Positions 8,002-17,594 are shown, counted from the first letter of the stretch. The stretch: 64,000 nt of DNA from Methylobacterium currus (GCF_003058325.1 NZ_CP028843.1:2452001-2516000), one strand, 5' to 3'. Notes: generated by a model not told the origin, from the sequence alone. Numbers and translations: made by a program.

Positions 8002-8676
8002 ATGATCCGCCACCTGATCTTCGACATCGACGGGACCCTGCTCGACAGCGTCGACCTGCACGCCAAGGCCTGGGCGGAGGCCTTCGCGGCCTTCGGGATC
8101 ACGGTCCCGGCGGACGAGGTCCGTAGCCAGATCGGCAAGGGCGGCGACCAGCTGATGCCGGTCTTCGTGCCGAAGGAGCGCCTGGAGCGCGAGGGCAAGC
8201 AAATCGAAAAATTCCGCTCCGGGCTGTTCACGGAGAAATACCTGCCGAAGGTGAAGCCGTTTCCGGGCGTGCGGGCCCTGTTCGAGCGGTTGAAGGCGGA
8301 AGGCCACGTCCTGGCGCTCGCCTCCTCCGGCAAGGCCGAGGAGGTGGAGCGCTACCAGGAGATCGCCGGCATCCGCGACCTCGTCGACGTGGCGACCAAT
8401 TCCGACGAGGCCGAGCGTTCGAAGCCGCATCCGGACATCTTCGAGGCGGCGCTCGACAAGCTCGGCCGGCCGTCCCGGGGCCAGGCGATCGTGATCGGCG
8501 ATTCGCCCTACGACGCGCAAGCCGCGGTGAAGGCCGGGCTGCCGGTGATCGGGGTCCTGTGCGGCGGCTTCCCGGAGGCGCAGTTGAGCGAGGCCGGCTG
8601 CACCGCCATCTACCGCGACCCGCAGGACCTGCTCGACGGCTACGACGCCTCGCCCCTGCGGCGCGGGCTGCCGTGA
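8002..8676 (+). CDS. HAD-family hydrolase, phosphoglycolate-phosphatase-like
   Basis: A 224-residue cytosolic phosphatase of HAD subfamily IA. Motif I FDIDGTLLDSVD carries the nucleophile and acid/base aspartates, motif II is LALASSGK (catalytic Ser/Thr), motif III the lysine of RSKPHPDIF, and motif IV GDSPYDAQAA. The cap domain is the helical C1 type between residues about 16 and 85. The ATG at 8002 follows GGAG with good spacing; an upstream in-frame ATG at 7960 has none. Likely substrates are small phosphate esters such as phosphoglycolate, but the specificity is open. Confidence 0.87.
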   Translation: MIRHLIFDIDGTLLDSVDLHAKAWAEAFAAFGITVPADEVRSQIGKGGDQLMPVFVPKERLEREGKQIEKFRSGLFTEKYLPKVKPFPGVRALFERLKAEGHVLALASSGKAEEVERYQEIAGIRDLVDVATNSDEAERSKPHPDIFEAALDKLGRPSRGQAIVIGDSPYDAQAAVKAGLPVIGVLCGGFPEAQLSEAGCTAIYRDPQDLLDGYDASPLRRGLP

Positions 8677-8692
8677 CGGAGCGGGGCGGCAC

Positions 8693-8725
8693 CATCTTGC
8701 CGGATGGGCGCATCTTGCCGGATGG
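8693..8725 (+). repeat. Two-copy direct repeat, 15 bp with an 18-bp period
   Basis: CATCTTGCCGGATGG occurs at 8693-8707 and again at 8711-8725, between the HAD gene and the esterase gene. It may be a regulator site or a chance duplication. It lies 28-60 bases upstream of the esterase start. Confidence 0.7.
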
Positions 8726-8752
8726 AAATGGGCGTGCCAATCGTGCGGCGCC

Positions 8753-9931
8753 ATGCCGACAGGATCGCGCCCATTGCCCGGCCCGCGCCGCCCCGCCGCC
8801 CTGCTCCTGGCCGTCGCTCTGCCGCTGGCCGTCGCGCTGCCGACGGCCGTCCGCGCGCAGCAGCCGGCGGGCCCTCCGAGCGCCGACGCGTCGGATTTCG
8901 CCCGCCTCGAGGCGGCCCAGAACGCCGCCAATGCCGCGCCCGGCCCGCGCACCGTGCCGGGCCGGCGCATCCCGGTGCCGGGCACGGTGAGCCCCGAATT
9001 CCAGGCGGTGATCGCGGCGCCCTACAAGACGCCGGCCTGGAACGCCGATCCGGACAACGCGGCGGAGTGGAAAGCGCTGGTCGCCAAGCTCGCGGCCCAG
9101 ACCGCGGCGCCGCTCCCGGCCCTGCGCGAGCGCCTCGGCGTGGTCTCGACCCCGGAGGTGATCGGCGGCGTCAAGGCCTGGATCATCGCCCCGAAGGTGG
9201 TGCCCGAGCGCAACCGGCACCGGCTGCTGATCCACATCCACGGCGGCGGCTACGTCTACAACCCGGGCGAGGCCGGCACCCTCGAGGCGGTGCTGATGGC
9301 GGCCTTCGGCGGCTTCACGGTGATCTCGTTCGATTACCGCATGCCGCCGGACGCGCCCTACCCGGCGGCGATGGACGACGCCATGGCGGTGTGGAAGGCG
9401 GCGCTCGCCCTGCAGCCGGCCGGGAACATGGCGGTGTTCGGCACCTCGACCGGCGGCGGCATGACGCTGGCGCTGATGCTGCGGGCCAAGCGTGAGGGGG
9501 TCGCGCTCCCGGCCGCCATCGCCCCCGGCACGCCCTGGTCCGACCTGACCGAGACCGGCGACAGCTACAAGGCCAACGAGTGGCTGGACAACGTCCTGGT
9601 CTCCTATGACGGCGTCCTGACCCGGGCGGCGAAGCTCTACGCCGCCGGCCACGACCTGCGCGACCCCCAGCTCTCGCCGATCTACGGCGACCTGCGCGGC
9701 CTGCCGCCCACCATCCTGACCACCGGCACCCGCGACCTGTTCCTCTCCAACACCGTGCGCACCCACCGCAAGCTGCGCCAGGCCGGGGTCGAGGCCTCGC
9801 TCCAGGTGTTCGAGGGAATGAGCCACGCCCAGTACCTGTTCGATCCGGATGCGCCGGAGACCCGCGAGGTCTTCACCGAGATCGCCGGGTTCCTCGACAA
9901 GCACCTCGGCACGGCGGCCAAGACGCCGTGA
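8753..9931 (+). CDS. Secreted alpha/beta hydrolase (HSL-type esterase)
   Basis: A 392-residue esterase of the hormone-sensitive-lipase group, predicted to be exported: a signal peptide (AALLLAVALPLAVALP, cleavage near VRAQ) covers residues about 1-36. The oxyanion-hole motif IHIHGGGY, the nucleophile elbow GTSTGG, the acid in TTGTRDLFLS and the histidine in GMSHAQYLF are in the expected order. The 30 residues after the signal are polar and degenerate. The start at 8753 gives a basic N-terminus fitting the signal peptide. Substrate unknown; carboxyl esters of medium acids are typical for the family. Confidence 0.87.
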   Translation: MPTGSRPLPGPRRPAALLLAVALPLAVALPTAVRAQQPAGPPSADASDFARLEAAQNAANAAPGPRTVPGRRIPVPGTVSPEFQAVIAAPYKTPAWNADPDNAAEWKALVAKLAAQTAAPLPALRERLGVVSTPEVIGGVKAWIIAPKVVPERNRHRLLIHIHGGGYVYNPGEAGTLEAVLMAAFGGFTVISFDYRMPPDAPYPAAMDDAMAVWKAALALQPAGNMAVFGTSTGGGMTLALMLRAKREGVALPAAIAPGTPWSDLTETGDSYKANEWLDNVLVSYDGVLTRAAKLYAAGHDLRDPQLSPIYGDLRGLPPTILTTGTRDLFLSNTVRTHRKLRQAGVEASLQVFEGMSHAQYLFDPDAPETREVFTEIAGFLDKHLGTAAKTP

Positions 9932-9996
9932 CGGCCTGACGGCGGAAGGACCGCTGCCGGCGGTCCCTCCGCGTCCCGGATCCCGCTCGCTTCAGG

Positions 9997-11694
9997 TCAG
10001 GCCGCCCGGACGGTGGCGAGGAAGCGGTCGACCTCGGCGGAGAGGTGCTCGGACTGGCGCGACAGCGCGGAGGCCGCCGCGAGCACCTGGCTCGCCGCAG
10101 CCCCCGTCTCCTCGGAGGCCCGCGCGACGCCCGCGATGTTGCCGGTCACCTCGCCCGTGCCGGTCGCGGCCTGGGAGACGTTCCGGACGATCTCCTGGGT
10201 GGCCGCGCCCTGCTCCTCGACCGCCGAGGCGATCGAGACCGTCACGGTGCTGATCTCGCGGATCCGGCCCGTGATCGCATCGATCGCCGCCACCGCCTGA
10301 TCGGTCACGCCCTGGATCTCGCCGATCTGGCCGGCGATCTCCTCGGTCGCCCGGGCGGTCTGGGAGGCGAGCACCTTCACCTCGGACGCCACCACCGCGA
10401 AGCCGCGTCCCGCCTCGCCGGCCCGGGCCGCCTCGATCGTCGCGTTGAGCGCGAGCAGGTTGGTCTGGCTGGCGATCGAGGAGATCAGGCCCACCATGTC
10501 GCCGATCCGGGCGGAGGTCTGACGCAGGGCCTGGACGAGCTGGCCGGTCTTGTCGGCCTCGCCGACCGCCGCCTGGGCGAGGCTGGCCGAGCCCTGCACC
10601 TGCCGGCCGATCTCCTGGACCGACGCGCCCAGCTCCTCGGCGGCGGCCGCCACCGTGCCGACATTGGCGGCGGCCTCCTCGGCCGCGGCCGCGACGGTGG
10701 TCGATTGCGACGCCGTCTCGGTGGCGGTGGCGGTCATCGTGCCGGCGGTGGCCTGCAGCTCGGTGGCCGACGCGGAGACCCTGCCGACGATCCCGCCGAC
10801 GGCGCGCTCGAACCCGTCGGCCAGCTCCGCCATCGTCCGCCTGCGCTCGGCCGCCGCCGCCGCATCGGCCAGGCGCTTGATCTCGGCCTGCTCGGCAGCC
10901 TTCTGCGCCACCATCGCCCTGATCCCCTCGACCGCGCGGCCGACGGCACCGATCTCGTCGCCGCGCGCCGCCTCCCTGATCTCGGCATCGATCTCGCCCT
11001 GGGCCATGCGGTGGAGCACGCCGACGAGGTTGCCGAGGGGACGGGTGATGCCCGCGACGACGATGAGAAGGGCCAGGGCCATGGCAGCGAGCAGCCCGGC
11101 GGTCGCCGCGCCGACGAGCGTCGCGCCGGCTTCGGCGGAGGCCTGATCGGCCTCGGTCCTCGCCTGCTTGAGCTCCGCCTTCAGGATCTCGATCCGCGGC
11201 TGCACCGCGTCGCGAACCTTGGCCCGGATCGGCGCCGCCTCGACGAGGAGAAGCTTGGCGGCGGCATCGTTCTGGTTGGCCAGTCCCAGGACGTTGGCAC
11301 GCTCGGAGATCGCGAAGAACTCGACCAGGATCCGGCGCAGGTCCTCGTTCGCGGCCTTCCGCCCCGGCGAGTCGGACAGCGCGATCAGGGTGTCGGCGCT
11401 GGCGAGCGCCGCCTTCTCGGCGGCGTCGTACCGGTCCTTGTAGCCCGCCATCTCCTGCTGGCGCGTCTCCATGGCCATGTTGCGGCTCTGGACGGCGGCC
11501 TCGTTGACGTTGAGCCGAATGCTCAGGATGCTCTCGAGACGAACCATCTGCACGTCGGCGAGACGCCCTGTCTGCTTCGCCAGATCGCCGAGATTGCTGC
11601 GGGCGTAAACGACGAGGCCGCCTGCGACCGCCGCGAGGATCATCAGAGGCAAAGCCGCCTTGAGCAGAATCCCGATCTTACCGAGGATGTTCAT
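9997..11694 (-). CDS. Methyl-accepting chemotaxis protein
   Basis: A 565-residue chemoreceptor. It has a first membrane helix at about 9-29, a periplasmic four-helix-bundle ligand domain (about 30-190), a second helix at about 191-213, a HAMP domain ([20 protein letters not shown]) and a long cytoplasmic coiled coil. The hairpin tip that contacts CheA/CheW is visible as [19 protein letters not shown] with [17 protein letters not shown]. No C-terminal CheR-binding pentapeptide is present. The ligand domain shows no recognisable binding motif. The gene is monocistronic, and no clear Shine-Dalgarno is seen before the ATG. Confidence 0.93.
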   Translation of the reverse strand: MNILGKIGILLKAALPLMILAAVAGGLVVYARSNLGDLAKQTGRLADVQMVRLESILSIRLNVNEAAVQSRNMAMETRQQEMAGYKDRYDAAEKAALASADTLIALSDSPGRKAANEDLRRILVEFFAISERANVLGLANQNDAAAKLLLVEAAPIRAKVRDAVQPRIEILKAELKQARTEADQASAEAGATLVGAATAGLLAAMALALLIVVAGITRPLGNLVGVLHRMAQGEIDAEIREAARGDEIGAVGRAVEGIRAMVAQKAAEQAEIKRLADAAAAAERRRTMAELADGFERAVGGIVGRVSASATELQATAGTMTATATETASQSTTVAAAAEEAAANVGTVAAAAEELGASVQEIGRQVQGSASLAQAAVGEADKTGQLVQALRQTSARIGDMVGLISSIASQTNLLALNATIEAARAGEAGRGFAVVASEVKVLASQTARATEEIAGQIGEIQGVTDQAVAAIDAITGRIREISTVTVSIASAVEEQGAATQEIVRNVSQAATGTGEVTGNIAGVARASEETGAAASQVLAAASALSRQSEHLSAEVDRFLATVRAA

Positions 11695-12025
11695 GGGATA
11701 GACGATCCGAAGCCGCGTGTTAGGCCTCGGAGACTCGTCGCGCTCTGGTTAACGAAGATCGTATCCCTGTCCCATAAAAACCGGGGTGAAGCATTCTAAC
11801 CGTTAGGGAGTCGAGAGCAGCTCCGCGCTCCGGGACGGATCGAGGTCCGCCGCGCACTGCGCCGTGAGCATGCGGGCGCCGGCGCTGATCGTTGCGGGGG
11901 GACCGGCCCCCGACCCGCTGCCCGATTCCGCTTCTCCAGGCGGCGTGATCCGCCCGACCCCTCTCCCGCAGAGGAGGGTTCGGGCGCGGCTCGCGCCGCG
12001 CCCCCTCTCGTCGGGTCGAGCCGGC
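11695..12025. other. Intergenic region between chemoreceptor promoter and autotransporter 3' end
   Basis: No gene is seen in these 331 bases. The left part is the upstream region of the chemoreceptor, with an A/T-richer patch and a CTAAC-C-GTTAG palindrome at 11796-11806 that could be an operator. The right part carries the hairpin element described separately at 11957-12003, just beyond the autotransporter stop. Confidence 0.5.
11957..12003. repeat. CTCCC-family hairpin plus G+C stem beyond the autotransporter
   Basis: An imperfect palindrome CCCCTCTCCCGCAGAGGAGG (from about 11957) related to those at 4355 and 34672 is followed by a perfect nine-base stem GGGCGCGGC (11982-11990) pairing with 11995-12003 around TCGC. 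It lies 22 bases past the stop of the minus-strand autotransporter, so it may serve as its transcript end, although no T-run is present. Confidence 0.6.
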
Positions 12026-15000
12026 TCAGAACCGGTAGGTGAAGCTGCCCTTCACCGCGTGGTCCTCCGCCCGCGACCCGACCTGGCCCGTATACGATAT
12101 GCCGAGCGCCGCCGCGGACGACACGCGCAGGTCGATCCCCGCCGAGGCGACCAGCGCGTCCCGGGTGATCGGGATCCCCGCCGTCACGAAGCGCGGGCCC
12201 GTCCCGAAGGCCAGCAGCGCCGTCGGGATCACGTCCCCGAACGCCCGCCGGTAGCCCACCAGACCGTGCAGCGACACCGGAGCGCCGAAGCCCAGATCCA
12301 CCTCGGTCCGACCGCGCAGGCCCGCCGTCAGGGTCGGGATCTCCGAGGAGCGCGAGGCGCCGCTCAGCGCCGCGACGCCGCCGGTCTCGGCGAACTGGTC
12401 GCGGTTGATGCCCACATAGGCCCCGCCCACGAACGGCTCGATGTAGGACACCGACACCGGCGCATTCTTGCCCAGCAGATTCTTGCCCAGCAGGTCCTTG
12501 CCGAGCGCCCCCGCCCCGAGCGCGATCCGGTAGCCGATCTCGCCGAAGCCCTGCACCACCGAGCCGCCGTAGCGCGAGGCTTCCGTCTCCGAGACCCCGG
12601 GGAACACCACGCTGCGGCGCAGCCGCAGGCTGGTGTCGGCGTAGACCGCGCCGAGCCGCAGGGCGAACGGGCCGGCCTCATAGCCGCCATAGACGCCGCC
12701 GAACCCGCTCTCGATCGTGCCGCTCGCCGTCCGGCCGGGCGTGTCCAGGCTGGCGCCGGTGTAGCCGCCCGCCACGCCGAGCTTGATCCCGTCCTCCAGC
12801 CGCACATCCGCGCCGAGCACGAAGCCGGCGGTGTCGCGGTCGAGCGTCACCGCGTTGCCGTCGCTGCGCGCCTGGCCGACGCTGCCGAAGCCCTGGCCCC
12901 ACAGCCCGAACACCCGCGGATCCAGCACCCGCACCGGCACCGGGGCGACGGGCGCGGCCCGTCCCGGCAGGTCGGCGGTGTAGGTGGCGGGCAGGCTGCC
13001 ATAGTCGCGGCTGCCGTCGCCCGACCAGCGCAGGCGGTCGAGGATCGCTTCGCGCACGAAGAACGCGGTCTCGTACGAGGCCGACACCGCGCTGGCGTGG
13101 CTGTCGCCGGTGAGGGCCTGGAAGGCGGTGACGGCCTCCGGCGTGGTGAGCCCCACCGTGCGGGCATGGATGCCTGCGCCCGCGCCGGCCCCCTGGACGG
13201 CATTGGCGACCGCCGCCTGGTTGCGGGTCTGGGCGATGGTGGCGAAGGCGACGTCGTTGCGGGTGAGCGTCAGGTCGACCTCGCCGGGCTGGTAGCGGAG
13301 CGTCGGGGTGAGGAAGGCGAGGTTGGAGGCGACGCCCGCGAAGGTGCCGGTGACGCCGGCATTGGCCGAGAGGATCGTGTAGCCGGTGCGGGGGCTGTAG
13401 TTTCCGCTCGATGCCAGCACCTGGACGGTGCCGCCCTGGATCGTGGCGGATCCGGTGGCGGCGAGGCGGTCGGCCTGGCCGCTCGCATTGGCCTCGACCC
13501 GGAAGGTGGAGCCCTGGGCGAAGCTGGCGTTGCCGGCCACCGTGAGAGTGCCGATCGAGTTGCCGGGGGCGACCGTCGAGCCCGATTGCGCCACGACGCC
13601 GCCGACCGTGCCGGTGCCGCCGAGCAGGCCGCCGGCGCCGACCGTGACTTGGCCGGTGATGGTGCCGTTGGCGTAAAGCGCGCCGGTCTGGCCGACCGTG
13701 ACGTCGGTGGTCAGCCGGTCGTTGGCCGCCATCTGCAGGGTGCCGGTGACGTTGCCGAAATAGCCGGCCGCCGCGTAGAGGTCGACGCGGCTCCAGTAGC
13801 TCAGCGGCGTGCCGGAGAAGGCGGCGAGCGCATTCGACTCCGTGTTGACGACGATCTGGTTGATCGTGCCGGTGGCGAGGCTGCCGTAGAGGCCGCCGGT
13901 CGGGGCGATCCGCTGCGCCGCGTTCGAGCTGCCGCCGTAGAGCGGAGCGAGCAGGATCGAGGCGTCGGGCCCGCCGGCCGGCGCGGCCTCGCGCGGGGCT
14001 TGCGCGAAGGTGAGCGTCGGCAGGCCGAAGGTCTGGCGCTGCTGGTGCAGGGCCTGGTTGGCCGCCGACGGAAGGTAGGGGTTGCTGGCGGTGTTGGCCG
14101 CGCTCGTGGCGCAAGCCGCGACGGAAGCGCCGCACTGCGCCGAGAGGTAGTCCTGCAACTGCCTCGACGCCTGCACGTAGAGGCTCGGCAGGTCGATGGC
14201 CGTGCCGGTGACGGCGGCGTTGTTGATGTAGAGCGGGTTGGTGAAGGTCTGCGCCAGATCGTAGTACGATTGCGCGCGGCCGCCGATGACATCGAGCGGG
14301 TAATGCACGCCGAGCACGATGCGGCTCTCACCATACTCGGCCGAGCGCAGGACCATGCTCTGATAGGCTTGCGGCACCGCCATCCCGATCAGCGTGCCAT
14401 AGACGAAACCGTAGGTGGTATGACCGCTCGGGAAGGAGGCGTTGGTGTCGATGCCCGCGAGCGCCGTCGGATCGAAGGCCGAGATCCGCCCCGGCGCCAC
14501 CTGCAAGGGGCGCGAGCTGCCATACGGATTCTGGCCGGCCTGCGTGTTGGTGACACCGTAGGCGAGGTCGTAGACGCTGTCGCGGGGATTGGGCAGGCCG
14601 TGGAAGGTCGGCAGCGAGTATCCGGCGGGCGCCACCGCCGGGACCGGCACGTAGTTCGCCGGCAAGGTGCTCGGGTTGTTGACGGCGCCGTTGGCGAAGT
14701 AGTTCTTCGCCACCGCGGAATCGGTGCCGGTCACCGCGAAGGCCGAGGACAGCAGGGTCTGCACCGCACCGAGCGGGCCGGTGCCGCCGCCGGCCGCGCC
14801 CTTGACGTAGATCGGCCCCAGCACGGAGCCCAAACCGCCGACCGGTTGCTGCGGCACGAGACCGTTGACGGCGGCTTGCGCCGGCAGGCCGCCCGCCAGG
14901 TTGGCGCCGGCGCCGTATCCGGTGAGGCCGGCGGGCGAATAGGCCGCGCCGACCGCGATCAAGAGGTTCTTGTCGCTCATCGCCAGCGCCTTGCGGGCTG

Positions 15001-15214
15001 CCGTCGACTGCGTGTTGAGCGCCACGGCCTGGTCGAGGTTGCCTTGCAGCGTCTGCCGGCCGGTCGCGGTGGCGTTCAGGCTCAGATACGGGCCCAGCAA
15101 GCTGATGACGTTGGCGGCCGCGGGCGTGACGTTGGCGGTCTGCGCCGAGACCGATGGGCTGCTCAGGGTGCCGGCGATGAGCGCGGCGAGCGAAACACCG
15201 TGTCGTAACTGCAT
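12026..15214 (-). CDS. PAP2-type phosphatase fused to an autotransporter beta-barrel
   Basis: A 1062-residue type V secreted protein. The ATG at 15214 begins MQLRHGVSLAALIAG with a signal peptide cleaved near SAQT. Residues about 30-330 are a class A-like acid phosphatase (PAP2) domain: PSGHT at 262-266 and SRIVLGVHYPLD at 297-308 match motifs C2 and C3; the C1 RP pair is at 235-236, but the usual lysine seven residues before it is Gln228. Residues about 500-600 hold a passenger-associated repeat (GTVGGVVAQSGSTVAPGNSI). The last 270 residues form the translocator barrel, ending in the canonical FTYRF. A phosphatase displayed at or released from the cell surface is the likely product; activity is uncertain given Q228. 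Confidence 0.88.
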   Translation of the reverse strand: MQLRHGVSLAALIAGTLSSPSVSAQTANVTPAAANVISLLGPYLSLNATATGRQTLQGNLDQAVALNTQSTAARKALAMSDKNLLIAVGAAYSPAGLTGYGAGANLAGGLPAQAAVNGLVPQQPVGGLGSVLGPIYVKGAAGGGTGPLGAVQTLLSSAFAVTGTDSAVAKNYFANGAVNNPSTLPANYVPVPAVAPAGYSLPTFHGLPNPRDSVYDLAYGVTNTQAGQNPYGSSRPLQVAPGRISAFDPTALAGIDTNASFPSGHTTYGFVYGTLIGMAVPQAYQSMVLRSAEYGESRIVLGVHYPLDVIGGRAQSYYDLAQTFTNPLYINNAAVTGTAIDLPSLYVQASRQLQDYLSAQCGASVAACATSAANTASNPYLPSAANQALHQQRQTFGLPTLTFAQAPREAAPAGGPDASILLAPLYGGSSNAAQRIAPTGGLYGSLATGTINQIVVNTESNALAAFSGTPLSYWSRVDLYAAAGYFGNVTGTLQMAANDRLTTDVTVGQTGALYANGTITGQVTVGAGGLLGGTGTVGGVVAQSGSTVAPGNSIGTLTVAGNASFAQGSTFRVEANASGQADRLAATGSATIQGGTVQVLASSGNYSPRTGYTILSANAGVTGTFAGVASNLAFLTPTLRYQPGEVDLTLTRNDVAFATIAQTRNQAAVANAVQGAGAGAGIHARTVGLTTPEAVTAFQALTGDSHASAVSASYETAFFVREAILDRLRWSGDGSRDYGSLPATYTADLPGRAAPVAPVPVRVLDPRVFGLWGQGFGSVGQARSDGNAVTLDRDTAGFVLGADVRLEDGIKLGVAGGYTGASLDTPGRTASGTIESGFGGVYGGYEAGPFALRLGAVYADTSLRLRRSVVFPGVSETEASRYGGSVVQGFGEIGYRIALGAGALGKDLLGKNLLGKNAPVSVSYIEPFVGGAYVGINRDQFAETGGVAALSGASRSSEIPTLTAGLRGRTEVDLGFGAPVSLHGLVGYRRAFGDVIPTALLAFGTGPRFVTAGIPITRDALVASAGIDLRVSSAAALGISYTGQVGSRAEDHAVKGSFTYRF

Positions 15215-15419
15215 GATCCATCCCCCGGGGAAACGAAGCCTCGCTTCCGCAGCGGATGGCTGACCTAAAGTCATGATATGCGCATCTTCATACTTGCGTC
15301 ATCTTTGAGACGCCGATCGGTTGTAACCTTACGGCAACAGCCAGGCCCGGATCCCTGTCCGGATCTGAGGCGCAGGCCGTGACGGGCGCTCGCTCACGCC
15401 GTTTCCCTCACCCTCGCTC

Positions 15420-15447
15420 TTGCCGTTTCCCCAGAACCTGCTATAGG
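15420..15447 (+). promoter_or_regulatory. Candidate housekeeping promoter of the rpsF operon
   Basis: TTGCCG at 15420-15425 and TATAGG at 15442-15447 with a 16-base spacer resemble a sigma-70-type promoter. Transcription from here would give a leader of about 225 bases before rpsF, long enough for autoregulatory structure. Confidence 0.45.
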
Positions 15448-15648
15448 CCGCGCCTCGCGTTCGCTCCGGCCGGGGGCTGAACGGACGGTGCCGAGCTTGT
15501 TGCCCGGCATAGGGGTCCGCCCCGTCGTCCCGTGTCTCCGCCTTCGAACAACCGCTCGGGCCTTTGCAGGCTCGAAGGGCTTGGCGCCGTGCGACGCGAG
15601 GACGAACCGGCCCGACGCCCGAAACCGCTTCCCGCGTTGTCGAGCAGC

Positions 15649-15675
15649 GGGCCTTAGTCTCCCTGAGAAAGGCCC
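15649..15675 (+). promoter_or_regulatory. Leader hairpin enclosing the rpsF ribosome site
   Basis: GGGCCT at 15649-15654 pairs with AGGCCC at 15670-15675, placing the GAGAAAGG ribosome-binding region partly in the stem four bases before the ATG. Bacterial rpsF leaders often bind the S6:S18 complex; this hairpin is a candidate for that autoregulation, though the full consensus was not verified. Confidence 0.4.
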
Positions 15676-15678
15676 ATC

Positions 15679-16158
15679 ATGGCTCTCTATGAGCATGTGT
15701 TCCTGGCTCGCCAGGACGTGACCTCGCAGCAGGTCGAAACGATGGTCGAGACCTACAAGTCCGTCATCGAGCAGAATGGCGGCAAGGTCGAGAAGACCGA
15801 GATGTGGGGCGTGAAGTCTCTCGCCTACCGCATCCGCAAGAACCGCAAGGCGCATTTCACCCTCCTCAACATCGACGCTCCCCCGGCGGCCCTCGCCGAG
15901 ATGGAGCGCCAGATGCGCATTTCCGAGGACGTGCTGCGCTTCATGACCGTGCGCGTCGAGGAGCTCGAGTCCGAGCCGTCCGCGATGATGCAGAAGCGCG
16001 ACCGCGACGAGCGCAAGGACCGCGAGCGCGGCCGTCGCCGCGACGACGACGGCTTCGGCGGCGGCTTCGGCGGCGGTGACCGCCCCGAGCGCGGCGACCG
16101 TCCGGAGCGGGCCGAGCGCCCGGAGCGCGCTGAGCGCAACACGAACGAGGAGCAGTAA
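15679..16158 (+). CDS. rpsF: 30S ribosomal protein S6
   Basis: S6 binds 16S rRNA in the platform of the small subunit as a pair with S18, encoded three bases downstream. Residues 1-100 are the S6 fold ([49 protein letters not shown]). The 159-residue protein is longer than the E. coli form; the extra C-terminus is highly charged and repetitive ([19 protein letters not shown]), an alphaproteobacterial feature that is probably disordered. A Shine-Dalgarno GAGAAAGG precedes the ATG. It is the first gene of the rpsF-rpsR-DUF2232-rplI cluster. Confidence 0.98.
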   Translation: MALYEHVFLARQDVTSQQVETMVETYKSVIEQNGGKVEKTEMWGVKSLAYRIRKNRKAHFTLLNIDAPPAALAEMERQMRISEDVLRFMTVRVEELESEPSAMMQKRDRDERKDRERGRRRDDDGFGGGFGGGDRPERGDRPERAERPERAERNTNEEQ

Positions 16159-16161
16159 GCC

Positions 16162-16413
16162 ATGGCTTTCGGTGCTGGTGGCGGCGGTGGCCGTCGTCCG
16201 TTCTTCCGTCGGCGCAAGACCTGCCCGTTCTCGGGCCCCAACGCCCCGAAGATCGACTACAAGGACGTGAAGCTGCTCTCGCGCTACGTCTCCGAGCGCG
16301 GCAAGATCGTCCCCTCGCGCATCACCGCGGTGTCGGCCAAGAAGCAGCGCGAGCTCGCCCAGGCGATCAAGCGCGCCCGCTTCCTGGGCTTCCTGCCCTA
16401 CGTGATCCGCTAA
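16162..16413 (+). CDS. rpsR: 30S ribosomal protein S18
   Basis: An 83-residue protein with the conserved S18 core [50 protein letters not shown] and [12 protein letters not shown]. It partners S6 on the small-subunit platform. The N-terminus is Gly-rich. It is three bases after rpsF and certainly cotranscribed. A double hairpin follows before the next gene. Confidence 0.98.
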   Translation: MAFGAGGGGGRRPFFRRRKTCPFSGPNAPKIDYKDVKLLSRYVSERGKIVPSRITAVSAKKQRELAQAIKRARFLGFLPYVIR

Positions 16414-16428
16414 ATCCTCTGATCAACA

Positions 16429-16475
16429 ACCCGGCGGCACCGTGCCGCCGGGTCGCTGGGGCGGCTTTCGCCGCC
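16429..16475 (+). repeat. Two adjacent hairpins after rpsR
   Basis: ACCCGGCGGCA at 16429-16439 pairs with 16443-16453 around CCG, and GGCGGC at 16460-16465 pairs with 16470-16475 around TTTC. Neither is followed by a T-run. They probably mark a processing or partial-termination site that lowers expression of the DUF2232 gene relative to the ribosomal proteins. Confidence 0.65.
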
Positions 16476-16520
16476 TCTAACCCTGCCCGAAACGGCAGCG
16501 GGACAGCGGACAGGCTTGTC

Positions 16521-17471
16521 ATGGTTCGTCACACCGGCATCGGCGTCGTCGCCGGCCTCGCCTCGGCGCTCCTGATCGGGGTCGTCGTCCAGGCGACGCC
16601 GCTCGCGCTCGCGCTCTACCTGCTCGCCCCGCTGCCGATCCTGATCGTGGCGATGGGCTGGAGCCACCGGACCGGCCTCGTCGCCGCCGCCTCCGGCACG
16701 CTCGCCCTCGCCGTCGTCTCCTCACCTCTACGCGGCCTGGCCTTCCTGGTCTCGACCGCCCTGCCCGCCTGGTGGCTCGGCTACCTCGCGCTGCTCGGCC
16801 GTCCGAGAGCCTCGGGCGGGATGGAATGGTACCCGACCGGCCGGCTGCTGGCCTGGGTCGCCGTCACCGCGGCCGTCGCCCTCATCGCCGTGGTGATGCT
16901 GTCCTCCGGCGACCACGCCGCCTATCAGGAGCGGGTCCGCCGCCTCGCCCGGGCGATGCTGCAATTGCAGATGCAGGAGACCCCGTCCCGCGGCGCCGGG
17001 CTCGAGGAGGACGACCTCGCCCGCATCGCCGATCGGGTCGCCGGCCTCGCCCCCGCCATCATGGCGACGACCTTCACCCTGCTCTTGACCTTCTATCTCT
17101 GGGCCGGCGCCCGGGTGGTGCAGATCTCCGGCCGCTTAGCCCGACCCTGGCCGGATCTCCCCGCCACCACGCTGCCGCGCCGGGCCCTGTGGGGATTGGT
17201 CGTCGGCGCCGTGCTCGCGGTGGCGCCGGGCTATGCCGGCGCCTTCGGGGTCGCGCTGCTCGGCGCACTCGCCGCCGCCCTGGCGCTCCAGGGCCTGGCG
17301 GCGCTCCACGACCGCAGCCGGGGCAAGCCCGGCCGCACGCCGCTCTTGATCGGCCTCTACGTGCTGGTCTTCCTGACCCAAGGCCTGGCGCTGGCTGCCC
17401 TCTCCCTCTTCGGCCTCGTCGATGCCCTCACCGGGCGCCGCCGGCCGGCCCAGGCTCCTCCGGTGGCATGA
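16521..17471 (+). CDS. DUF2232 family membrane protein
   Basis: A 316-residue polytopic inner-membrane protein of the DUF2232 family, function unknown, typically found between rpsR and rplI in alphaproteobacteria. Hydrophobic helices lie at about 5-28, 30-50, 55-95, 110-130, 170-195 and 225-305. A cytoplasmic or periplasmic segment around residues 130-170 (MLQLQMQETPSRGAGLEEDD) is helical and polar. The conserved position within the ribosomal cluster is the main clue to identity. Confidence 0.88.
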   Translation: MVRHTGIGVVAGLASALLIGVVVQATPLALALYLLAPLPILIVAMGWSHRTGLVAAASGTLALAVVSSPLRGLAFLVSTALPAWWLGYLALLGRPRASGGMEWYPTGRLLAWVAVTAAVALIAVVMLSSGDHAAYQERVRRLARAMLQLQMQETPSRGAGLEEDDLARIADRVAGLAPAIMATTFTLLLTFYLWAGARVVQISGRLARPWPDLPATTLPRRALWGLVVGAVLAVAPGYAGAFGVALLGALAAALALQGLAALHDRSRGKPGRTPLLIGLYVLVFLTQGLALAALSLFGLVDALTGRRRPAQAPPVA

Positions 17472-17594
17472 CCCCACCGGTGGCCTGAACCCGCGAATCC
17501 CCGGACCGCCCGAGGCGATCCGGTTCCCCGACGGCGGAACGCTCCGCCATCACCACCCGGGGCCGACGAGGCCTCACAGCAAAGGACGACGACG

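Larger units (their letters stand above)
15215..15678. other. Divergent upstream region of autotransporter and rpsF
   Basis: These 464 bases hold no supportable gene. The left 120 bases are A/T-richer than the surroundings (15270-15330) and should contain the autotransporter promoter. The right part contains a good -35/-10 pair at 15420-15447 and a structured leader for the ribosomal operon ending in the hairpin at 15649-15675. Confidence 0.5.

Noticed and set aside
11864..15208. A plus-strand open frame of over 1100 codons opposite the autotransporter
   Set aside because: It is antisense to a protein with clear domains; its translation is Arg/Ala/Gly-rich without motifs, as expected for the complement of G+C-rich coding DNA.
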